The notes under the pieces were generated by a model. It made no database searches, was not told the origin of the DNA, and saw only the letters and a program-made list of their open reading frames with translations. Positions 47,336 through 59,700 of a stretch of 64,000 bases of DNA are shown piece after piece (positions within the stretch are counted from its first letter, which is position 1; every line of letters starts with the position of its first letter). The translations under genes and the position numbers were made by a program. The stretch is taken from positions 68,433,158 to 68,497,157 of the forward strand of contig NC_080583.1 in the NCBI RefSeq assembly GCF_029962835.1. The letters are read 5' to 3'. This stretch comes from Magnolia sinica (Eukaryota > Streptophyta > Magnoliopsida > Magnoliales > Magnoliaceae).

Positions 47336-47796
47336 AGAGTAAAAGGCATTACGTTCTGTACCTTTTTAAGCTTAAGCTTAAGGTTGGGGAGAAGACCAAA
47401 CTGTTCGCCCTTCAGGTTTGATCTCGGGTCCTGCTTTTAAAACCTTGCTTCTAATCTACTAAGACAACCTCAATATTCAATTTCTATAATCTCATCTCTT
47501 GATTGAAAAAAAAAATAAAAAAATGCGAAACACATGACATGCCCGTGAGAGAAATAAAGAGCAGTTCACGTCTGGCAAAAACACAGCCTGTCCATGCTTT
47601 TCTGCAAACTGATTATTTGACTGAAACAGGGACGTCACAGAATACAGAACAAGAATAAAATTAAAAAGAAAAGGGAGGGCCAAAAAGGCCAGCCATCAAT
47701 GGCTTTTCACGGAAGAAATGATGTTTTCAAAGCTAAAAAGGGTGATCTTGAGATGATTTGAAATAAACGATGAATGTGACCAAAAAAAAAAAAAAT

Positions 47797-50700
47797 CTAA
47801 TAGCGGAGCCAGTATGTCCGGCGTCTGAACCAGTTGTAGTCAGGGAGACTTTGGATTGGTCCCATGGCAGCTATCGCAACATCCTGCAAACAACCAATGC
47901 AAATTAAAGGTCAAGAAAAGCACAACAGTGAGGAAATCTCAATTTTTCCATTTAGAATATGAGAATCACAAATGGCTCTGTTCACCACCTCTGAGAGTTA
48001 CAAACAGCTCTTTTATATCCATGGAAATTTTATTAGAAAGAAGAGAGTCCTTTGAGCCCATGCAGCTCAACACGGCACATGTGGAGCATCAGGCCGTGCA
48101 TCATGCGGGCTGTATTCTGATTACCTTGCCTAAGATTCATGCAGGTTAACTCGTCAGCTGGCCACATGTGTACAGAAGCAATGGATGCTCAAGCAGACAT
48201 AGCCAAATGTCCATATTGAACATACTCATGTGGTGCAAATGATGAATGGACCAACCTGGTTTTTTGGAACAGATCCTATGAGGTCCAACTGATACACAAC
48301 TTGGACACCCCACACATGGGTTAACAAGCGCCCAAGAAAAGCAGGTAGAACAGAGGAACCAGAAAGGCACATGCATTTTTTTCTCAGTAGGAAAACATGG
48401 TCCAAATGGTTAGGGACCTTGCACAAGCTACAAAGGACCTGGCATTTTGCCAAACAAGAGCCTGTATAAAAGTTCAAAGAACATAGATGGAACCCCTTTT
48501 TTTCTGAATGGTAACACTGGCCCAATTCACATCAAACTTGAAGAAAAATCAACAAACCATGCTCATCACAGTGAGTGTAATCATAGTGGTCTTTTGAGAG
48601 AAGAAATTTGGGGAACTTGATATTGAAAACCCATAACAAAGAAATCATTTTTGTTAGTCAACAAAATAGAACTCTGTTTTTCCAATGTTATTATACATTC
48701 AAATAGGTACAAAAAACACAAAGTAGTCAAAGATTCTTATCTCTTTCCTTTGTTTACTTCTTAAGCTAAATATCTTGAAAGACACTTAAATTAGTCTTTT
48801 TCTTACGTTTTTCCTTCTTATAGACATTGTTTTAATTCTTGAAGATGATGAATCCAAGTATCAAGATGTGACTTGGTACATTTTCTCAAAAGTAGTACAT
48901 CATCATCATCATCTACGCCTTATCCAACCTCATTCAGGTTGGCTACATGAATCCCATTCCACCCTTCCACTCTATCAAGGGCCATAACTTCAGTTAGATC
49001 GTATGTCACCAAATATTTTCTTACTACCTCCACCCATATCTTTAAGGGCCTTCCCCTTGCCCTCTTAGAGCCTTCAACTTATACCCACACTTTTTGGTAT
49101 CTGTTGCACATGACCAAACCATCAAGTCTACTTTCCCTCATTTTATTACCTATTGGTGTTGCTCCTAAACTCCCCTGAATGTCAAACCATCAAGTCTACT
49201 TTCCCTCATCTTATTACCTGTTGGTGTTACTCGGAAGCTCCCCCGAATGCCTACATTTCTGATTCTATCCCTCCTCTTCTTGCCACTCATACATCTCAAT
49301 ATCCTCATTTCAGCTACATCATCCTATGCACATGTTGTTCCACAGGCACCCAACATTCTGTCCCATAAAGCATGACTGGTCTTATAGTTATCCTATAAAT
49401 TTTCCCTTTCAATCTGAGTGGTCCACAACGATCACGTAAAACTCTAGAGGCACGTCTCCATTTCTTCCACCCAAACTTAAATTCTATGGGCAACATCCTT
49501 CTCAATCTCTCATGACCTATTGACCCAACAAATCGGAAGCTGTCATTTGGGAAACTTCTTGGTCAGCAATCTTAACTAATTCCTCTTTTTTTCACTCTTA
49601 TTGTTATTAAAATGTCATTCCATATACTTTGTTTTAGTCTGACTAATTTTAATCATTTAGATTCTAAAACACCCCTCCATAAATCTAGCTTTGTGTTTAC
49701 ACTCTACCTGGTCCAATCAATCAAAACTATGTCATCTGAAAACAACATACAACATGGGACCTCCTCCTGCAAATGCCTCATTAACTCATCCATAACCATT
49801 GCAAGTATAGGCTCAATGCCGAGCCCTGTTTCAAGCCTACAATGATTGGGAACTCACTTGTCTCTTCACTAGTGATCCTTACAAGTATATGATGATAACC
49901 ACCACCTTAAATGTGACATTTGTGGAAAGAGTTATTGAGAAAGCGTGTTTTGAATGAAACATCACCTCTTCCGAACAAAGAAGAATGTTGTGGCATGTTC
50001 CCAAGTTAAGTGACGGAGTGGCCAAAAAGTAAACGACGTAGATGAGATGAGTAATAAAGCAAATAGGACTATGAATGAGTTTGTGGAAAGGGGGTGTGGA
50101 GAAAATGGAAAGCTTGCAACACTAAATAGAATTTGGAGAAGGGAAAATAGGGAAAATGTATGTCTCTACATTATTGGGTTCCTCTACGCCAATGCTCTAC
50201 CACTTAACCTTTTGAAAAACTCTTCTTTACATCAAATGATGGAAATGGTGGCGACCCGACCAGGTTTGAAGCCTCCTAGTAATCATGAGGTGAGGAATAA
50301 CTTTTTAAAGAATGAAGTTGAAAACGCTGAGAAGTCAATCAAAATGAATGAGAAAAAAAGTGGGCCAAAATATGGTTGTTCTATTATGTAAAGGGTAGAC
50401 AAGAATCATTAGGTCTACTAATAACTTCTTAGTTACTAGTCATAGTAAAAAAAATGTTACTTTGCAAGGTGACTGGAACTATTTCTATTAAAACTGTTGG
50501 TGGACCATGATGATCTCACAGGTGGACCTTGATGGTCTCACGTATGGTCTCTCATCATTATTGGGCTAAAATATGTTTTCCAATAGAGATTGGCCCCATG
50601 GACCTTGCATATGCAATATCTTAAGTATGCAGGGTTAGTTTGTGACGCAGGACAGCCCTAATTATGATGCATGCTCATGGAGATAATTAAACAGCGGAAA

Positions 50701-53700
50701 TAAAAGGAATAAATGATCTAAAATTCTAACAGTAATCATCATAACTGAGAAAATCATAAAGGAAACATGCAATGGATCGGGCCATCACTACAACCATGGG
50801 TTATGGAATTCAATTACTACTTAGGTTGGGTCCGGCGAGGGATGAGACCTCCCGATCTTACATGGTCACACCCAATCGATCAATGAAGATCACTAGTCTG
50901 AAGAACCAAGTAGTTTCTCGGATTAGGGATTTGAGAATTTGGTGATTTAGGGTTTAGATCGGTTCTCAAGATTTTGATCGAAGAAGGATTAGCCAAAACT
51001 GAAAAATAAAAGGAAGAAAATTATTACCTTGAAGAAGTTGGAGGGGCACAAGAAGAAATTAGAAGAAGAAGATCAAGGGGAGAGAAGAAGCACCATTAGA
51101 GAGAAGAGAGGAAGGAGGCAACCAAAGGGTTTGCTTTTCATTAATCAATAGTTGAAATTCGAGTTTAGGGCTTTACCCCACTGAAATAAGCAAATAAAGA
51201 CATAAAATTACTAAAATACCCCTAGGATAAGCAAATAAAGATATAAAATTACTAAAAGACCCCTAACTAAGTCAAAAACGCGCAAATAACATAAGTATGG
51301 GAGAGTTTGGGCGCTCGGTCTTCTTTCTCCAATCTTTTTTCACATGTGTCTTCCCTAAGTGGGGTCTTCTATATGTCCAATCACATGTGAAAGGTTTTCA
51401 GCTCCTCAATAGTCGCCTATCCACAAGGACGGCACTTGTGGTTGGCGCTTTCTTCGTTGGTACACCTTGAATGCACTTGTGTCCGCATCAGTTTGGTACT
51501 TTGCCTTCCATTCTCTCCGTCTCTCCTCTTGGTTTTTCTCATATTTTCTTTCTGTTTTTATTATTATTATTATTATTTAAAGGTAACACTACGAGGAATT
51601 GAACCCTGGATCACTCACACACTATGTTGTCTCTACCAGCTCATCTAACATGCAAGAGACCATATCTTCTCCCTTCATCTATCTCTATTCTACTTAAGAA
51701 CATGATATCAGAGCGAGAATGATCCGGTACCTTGGTTCTTTTCCTCTCTTTCACTTTCCTACTTTTTTCTTCTTTTATTTCTCTAATGCGAAACCCTAAA
51801 TTGTTTGGGGGCTAATTTACACAAATCCTTTTTTTCTCTTTATTCAACCACAAAATGGTGCACTGTCTAATCGTATTTGGTGAATGTACTTGAGGCCAAC
51901 TTATGCAAACAACTAAGCATGATGGTTAAAAGTGGGCCATCGTGCTGCAGCCAGATTTGAAAACAAATGCACGTGTTGAAGTTGTCTATTGTCAGATTTG
52001 AAGATTAAGTATACATCTGGAAAATCTTTCAAAAAATAAAATAAGAAGTATACGTTGGGAAGTTGTCAATGAATGGGAACCTCTTTTTTTGTATTTGTTA
52101 TTAATCGATGGTGGTGATTGTGGATATATGTTCCCTTAAAGCAAGTGTTGGGTAAGTCTTAAGTTCAAGTTTTTCCCGGCGTGTTTGATTTCTTCACTCC
52201 TCTAAATATGGATGTCAAGAATGATGCGAAGAGTAAATCTCGTCTCTATTTGAGTTGATAAATCTTCAAATTATATCGACCAAACTTAACAGGACGCATT
52301 ATTTACAATGCGTAACATTAGTATAAGTATTTCTTATGGAAAAAATAAAATAAAAAAATGAAGTATTTGAATTCTCCCAAGCCTACAAAAAGTTCGATGG
52401 ACCATGAAGATTAGGTACCAGAAGAAGTGTGGAATAGCATGGAACCTCCTATTAGTGCAAAAGTCATCATTTTCAAGACAGCAAAAGAAGTGTGGAAATT
52501 TTTGAAAGAAATGTATTTAGGTGGAGAAGAATTTAACTCGTATATATGAGTTGCTTCATAATATCTTTACACTTTGACAAGGAAATAAAGCTGTCAGGAA
52601 TATTTTTTGATGTTGCCAGGTATTTGGGAAGAATTAAATGTATATCAACAACTGTTGACTAATTATTAGACGGTAAAGAAAAAAATTTCTTATCGGAAAA
52701 TTCCTCCTAGTCTCCGTCTTGAGTTCCAGTCTTTGCAAGCTCAAATTCTTAGATGTAGTAAAATTCCATCTGCCACGGAGGAGTTTGTCCGTATTCAACA
52801 TGCAATCATTATAAATACACAAGAGTTCATCTACATTTCATCGCCCAGCATTTGTTTCTTCATCTGGTAGGGGAGATCAAGTCATGGTGGTCATGGTCGT
52901 GACGGACAAGGTAGGAATACTTGGGCCAAGATTGTGGTCATGGTAATCGGTAGTACTCTCATTGTAGTCTTACTAACCGCATTGCCGATACATGTTAGGA
53001 TTTCACTAGTAGGCCAGCTTGGGCAAATCAGGTTAGCTCTTCTGATGACAGTTCTGAGCGTTGTCTTATCTCCAAGCCCATCTCAGCACATTTCAAATCA
53101 AGTACTGTATATAATATTGTTACATTGTTCAAGGATGAGTATACAAATTACTAAAAATCGCTCCACACATGCATCATCCTCAACTACTACTTTTTCTTAA
53201 TCAACTATGAAATGTTTTGCTTCCTCTAAAAGTGTCCCTTGAGTTATGGTACTACAACCCGTGGGTCTAGGTTGGGTACTACTTGTCCTACCCCATCACT
53301 ACCCGTGGGTCTAGGTTGGGTACTACTTGTCCTACCCCATCACTTCCATTGTCATTCAGTGCTATATTTTTTTAAATTTCCTTTTAGTCTATTATCAATA
53401 TTAGCGGATGCATTCCTGACTCCGCCTCCTCCATGTTATCATATTGGCACGGGTTTAAATTGGGGAAGAACAAAAGCCATATCGGGAGAATGGCGATCCT
53501 CGCCATCTGGTGGGCTGTTTGGAAGGAGAGGAATGACCGATGCTTCAACAACATTCAATCGTCGGCTCAAGCAGTGGGATCTTTTGCCAAAAAACTTCTT
53601 ATCGAATGGGTGGTTAACGTGCCTGGTCTCAAGGATTGTAATCTTTTGTTTCTAGGCCTGTAACCTTGGTTCTGCTATCTCAGCAGACCTCTTTTGTTCT

Positions 53701-56700
53701 CTCTTTTTCTTTTAATATCAATCGTTACTTCTTTAAAAAAAAATAAAATAATAATAATAATAATAAAATCCTTACATTGTTCTGTTACACTTTATTCTTC
53801 CTACTGTTAATTTCAGGATCAAAGATGGGGATGATAATTAGTAGAGGACACGAAACAAATGATCTTTATTACCTCAAAAGTTGAATAACTGGAGCTGCAT
53901 TGTGGACAGATATCTTACCCCATCAGTGGCATTACAAACTTGGTCACCCTTCTTTAAATATTTAAAGAGTTGTTCCATCATTGCCTTTTGCGTCTAAATT
54001 TAGAGTGTAAAACTTGTAAGTTAAACAAGCATCATAGAATTTCGTTTCCACCTCGTGTGGACAAAGTGATAGTCATTATCTTTAGTACATTTTAATGTTA
54101 GGGTCTAGTTTGTATAATTAGTTTATTTTGTTTAAGTACTTTATTATCTTTGTGGACAATTATTCTCGCATGACATAGTTCTACTAAATGAAAGATTGTT
54201 CGGAAGTGTTTTCTCGTTTTAAGGAATTTCTTATGGAAGTGCAAACACAATTAAATACTAAGGTCTATATTTTACATTCAAATAAAGTTAATTCATTCTC
54301 TCGTCTCATGGCATTATTCATTAAACCCCGTATGCACACACACCACAACAAAATGGTGTAACTGAACATAAGAATTAACATGTACTTGAGGTTGCCAGGG
54401 TATATTGTTGAATATAAAAAGTTCCTAAAATATTTTTAAGTGATGCAGTTTTAACTGTATGCTATCTAATAAATCAGATGCCTCCATCTGTTTTAGATGG
54501 TAAATCACTTTTTTCCTATTTTATGTCCTGGTAGTCCCATATTTTCCATTCATACTAAAGTGCTCAGTTGTATCTCATACATCAATTAGACCATGTTCTT
54601 AACAAGTTTGAACCAAAGGCCATTAAATGTGTCTTTCTTAGATACTCACGTACCCAACGAGGATACAAATATTATAATCCAATCTCTAGTAATGTTATGT
54701 ATTGGTTGATGTCACATTCTTTGAGCATCCTTCATATTTCTCTCGGGCTGGAAAGTTCTTGCAACTTAGAGAAATTTCTACTACTCTTCCTGTTGTGCTC
54801 AATACACCTTCAGTGAGTGGGATGCCTATACAATGTTTAGATTCACCTTTGGAGGTACTCTCTAGGCGTTCCAAGCATGCAAATGAAGTTCATACAATCA
54901 TGTCTCTCACCAATCCTCTTGCTTTGTTAGAAGATCATCGTCCTCTTGAATCTTCACCTTTGTTGTCTAATGAATGCGATTTGCCCATCGCTCTTTGAGG
55001 TATAAGTTCTTGCACTCAACATCCTATTTCTCAATTTATTTATTTTTTGTTGTTGGTTTATCTCCTTTCAAAATTTTCTTTGTCCTTGTCATCCGTGTCT
55101 ATTCCTCATTTTGTTTAGGAAGTTCTCAATAATGATAGATGGAAAAAGCTATGGAAGAAGAGTGCACTCTATTGAATCAGAATTGGACATTAGCTGAATT
55201 ATCTGTTGGAAACGTGGGGTTCGATGTAGATGGGTGTATACAATGAAGTACAACCAAGATGGATCAGTTGATCGGATAAAAGCTCGATTGGTTGCAAAAT
55301 AGTACTCCAAAACTCTAGGAATCGATTATTAAGGAGAGATTCTCTTGTAGCAAAGCTTAACTCTGTGTGATTATTGTTTCCATTACCACATATTTATATT
55401 GGCCCTCATACTAGTACTTTATGAGGATCTTACTGAAGAGGTTTATACGGAGCAACTACTACGCTTTGTTGCTCATGGGGAGTCAAACAAAGTGTGTTGC
55501 CTTAACAAGTCAATTTATGACTTAAAACAATATCCAACAACTTCGTTTGACAAATTTAGTAAAGTGGTTTAATATTGGATGAAGCATAGTCAGGCTAACC
55601 ACTCCATCTTCATAAGGAGTAGTAGTGAGGCAGGCAACATTGTGTTAGTTGTGTATATAATATAGGTATTGACAAGTTGAAGAAATTTATACAGTAGCAC
55701 CTCCATATAAAGGACTTCAAACACCTTCAATACTTCTTGGGTATTGAGGTAGCAAGATCTAAGGCAGGCACTAATTTGTCCTAACGAAAATATTAAATGG
55801 ACTTATTGACCGAAACAAGTCTTCTGGAAGCCAAGCCCGTTGAAACTCCTATGGATCCAAATCAAAAGATTAAAAATTGGTTGATGATTCAGGAAAATAT
55901 AATCAACTTATTGGGAAGCTAATCTACTGAATAATAACTCGACCCAATATCACTTCTCCGGTGTGGTTGTTTAGTTTATGATAGTGTTGATCCGATTTGG
56001 ATCAAGTATAGATTTACATCGGAGATCGCTTTCATTACCATTCACAAAACATTCCCATCACATTGCTACATCCGAGAAAGAAACAAGAGCACACAATCAA
56101 AAAGCTATCATTATCTAAGTTCTTGTTACATTTCAAGTTATGACATACCACAGACCCTTAATTACATTCCTAGGGAAAACACTTGATTAAACTTACAAAT
56201 CACAAGGAACTAAAATAGTCCAAATGCACAGGGAGTCGATGAAACTTTATCAAGTGAAGTCCTTGGGCTACGGGCAAAAGGACTTGCTTGATACAGGCTA
56301 CAAAACCAATAAAAAAGAGAGCCCGGCAACAATCCACAAGGCGAAGATTTACATGGTTCAACAATTTGCCTACTCCATGGAGTTGCCATGCTAAGCTTTC
56401 ACTACAATAAAGATAATCTAGAGTACAAGTATGATTCTCCAAAAATTGGTTTTAAAGCGATAAACTTCAGCTTTGTGGCCTCATCACATGATGAGATAAC
56501 ATAAATACCATTCTTAACACCTAGCTTTGAGGATATTTTAAGATAGTATCATAATCAAATAGCATCATAGTGCGTGTGGAGTACAGTGATGCATATGGGT
56601 TAGTATTGATACCATTCTTAACACCTAGCTTTAAGGGTCTCTTAAGATAGGCATCATAGTGCATGTGGAGTACATTGTGATGCATATGGGTTAGTATTGA

Positions 56701-59700
56701 TGCATCACACTACGTGACCAGAACCATTCATCGTATTTCATCAGTTATGTAGACTGCATTTCATCCAACATTCTCACTACGTGGTGCATTTGTTTAGCCC
56801 ATAGCCCACCTGAGCAAGCACATGAGCCATTGAACTATCGTGCAGCCTACTAAATGATGTTACATTTGAATAGATCTCATCTCATTTAAATGGTCTCCAG
56901 CCCATCCAAATGACTTGAGGTTCATCTTAAATGGCTCAAGGCCCATCTCAAATAGCTTAACGCCCATCTCATATGCTGATGGCCCTCGGCCCATGTGATT
57001 AGCCCGTGGCCTATCTGTTTGGCCCTCGGCCCTTTTGGTTGGCCCTCAGCCATTCCATTTGCATATGATTCATTCCACTAGCTTATAGCGTATTTAATTA
57101 GTTTATATGCTAACGACTTATTTAGCTTAATTGTTGTATAGATTGATCTCTCTAATAAATTAGATTTATACACATGATTGTTTATACACAAAGCTACTCA
57201 TTAGCTAAGCTAGTTCTCTCCTTAAGCTTAAAAGCTCATATATAGTCAACTAGCATACATAACCAAATAACTATACCTAGCTAAGTAGCTTACGTAGCCA
57301 CGTAGTTATACCTAGCCATGAAGTTATACCTAGCTAAAAAGTTCTTTCACTACCTAAATAGCTCTTTACTTGATGTTATAGCTATCTACGTGACCATGAT
57401 ATCATCAGTCTTGATTAATGCTATCTTTATATGTACCAATGCCCTTCATATACATCAATGCATTCCATAAGCACTAATGCTAACTCATATGCATCACAAT
57501 GCACTCCACATACACTATGGCACCACTTACTTGATCATGATACTATCTCAAAAGACCCTCAAAGCCAAGTGCTAAAAGGATATTTTATATTATCTCACCA
57601 TATGTGAGGCCACAAAGCTCCAGTTTATAGCTTTAAAGCTGATTTGTGAAGAATCATACTTTTACTCAATATTATTTTCATTATAGTGGAAGCTCAACAT
57701 GGCTAAATCGTGAAGTAAGCAAAATTGTCGAACCATGTAAAATTGTCTTGTAGATTTGCTACTTGGCTCTCTTCTTTATTGGTCTTGTAGCCCATATCAG
57801 ACAAGTCCTTTCGCCCACAACACAAAGACTTTACTTGATACCATCTCATCGACCCCTTGTGCATTTAGGCCATTTCAATTCCTTGTTATTGGTAAGCTTA
57901 TTTCAGTTATTTATTAATGTTAAGTGCCCCGCACTTGTTTATTTATAGGCTCATGCCTCTTTTTACATTTTATCTTAGAATCAAGAGTTATTCCCCATGA
58001 ATGTAATTAAAGGTATGCGATATGTCACAACCTGGAATGTAACAAGAACTCAACTAATGATAGGCTTTTTATTGTGTGCACTATTGTCTCTTTCGGGAAT
58101 ATGGCAATATGATGAGGATGTCTTATGAATGTCTTGTGAATGGTAATGAAAGTAATCTCCAATGTAAATCTATACTTGTCCAAAATCGTACCAATAGCAA
58201 GCTTCCCGTGCTCCTCATATGGAAGTTGTGCTTTGAATTCTCAGGTACTAAAGCGAGTTCCCAGTCATGGTATTCTCTATAAGTTTAATGGTCATCTTCA
58301 AGCGGAAGGGTATTTTGATGTATACTAGCCTGCTTCTCCGTCTGACAGGCGGTCTACTACAAGTTGTACCTTCCTAGGGGTAATATGGTTACATGGAGAA
58401 ATAAGAAAAGTGGGCTAGCTTGTTTAAGTGTTGAGGCAGAATATAGGACAATGGCTCATTCTACATCTGAATTTGTTTGGTTAATGACGTTAATGTTCAA
58501 GTTGGGGTTTATGATTGATATTCCCATGAAATTATACTATGATAATCAAGTTGCCTCTCATATTGCCAACAATCTTGTTTATCACGAGAGAACTAAGCAA
58601 ATTGCAGTTGATTGTAACTTCATCAGAGAGAGTTGCAAAAAAGAAAATTTGCATGTCGTCAAGTCTCAAAATTAATTGATAGATGTGTTCACAAAGGCTC
58701 TTGGTCACACTCATTTGGACCATCTCCTTGTCCAGCAAGGCATTCATGATATATATGCTCCAGCTTGAGGAGGTGTTGGTGGACCATGATGGTCTCACAC
58801 ATGGTCTCTCATCATTATTGGGCTAAAATATGTGTTTGGAATGAAGTTTGGGCCCATGGGCTTTGCTTATCTAATATCTTAAGTATGAAGGGGTAGTTCT
58901 GTACTTTTGCTTTTATATGAAAGCCCGGATAATATTTAAAAGAGGCTAGGGGCATGTAAGGCTTATTGCTGGCATTCTTTCTTCTCTAGCTTTCTTTCAT
59001 CTCTTCTTTCTTCTTTCTCTATTCTACATAAGAACAAAAACAAAGGTGGATGGCTCCAACCAATGGTCTCAGCAGAAATAAACATTGATCTTTGCTCAAT
59101 GGAAATCCCGGGACCAGTTGGTGTTGGAGGTATAACTCAAGATAATTCTGTGACATGTATTAAAGCTTGCTCATGTTCAGCTGGAAACTGTGATTCCAAT
59201 AACTTTGTCCGAGTCCTATCATGGTTGAGAGTAAATCCTCCAATGTGCTTCATGGGTTTCCCCTAGAGTCTACCATGGAGGCTTGCTGATATCATGTGTG
59301 GGATTTGAATTTGGTTCATGTGACTCCCAAGTTTGTATTTCATATGTGAGGCATAAGGAGAATTTGGCTGCAGAAGCAATTGGCCTTCTCATTGTTAGGA
59401 TTTTTTATCACATTCTGTGTTTCAGTGCTCCACGGTAATGCAAGCATTTAGTTGTAGCATTTCTTTTAAGTCTTTCTTTTAGAAAGCAATTTCTTCTTAT
59501 TGATTTAACAAAAAAAAAAAAAAAGAGAGGTTACTCAAGAGTTCCTAACTTCTCAGACAAAAATGCCGCTTGAGTCCAATAAGAAATGCTTGAGGGCATC
59601 TTAAGTTTTTGAGTACTCTAGTGGATGACGATTGATTATTGGATCTGCTGTTGTAGCCCAGAATACTACTGTTGTTGCTCCTGCATCTGTTTCTGCTTTC

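Larger units (their letters stand above)
50495..59036 (+). mobile_element. Ty1/copia retrotransposon with nested insertions
   Basis: The LTRs both start TGTTGGTGGACCATGATG and end AAGAACA: left at 50495-51702 (enlarged by insertions), right at 58774-59036 (263 bp). The target duplication AAAAC sits at 50490-50494 and 59037-59041. The primer site TGATATCAGAGC (51703-51714) and polypurine tract (58763-58773) are in place. Gag, integrase, reverse transcriptase and RNase H remnants follow in copia order on the plus strand, all broken. It carries a LINE tail and an inverted-repeat element inside, so it is an old insertion. Confidence 0.88.
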
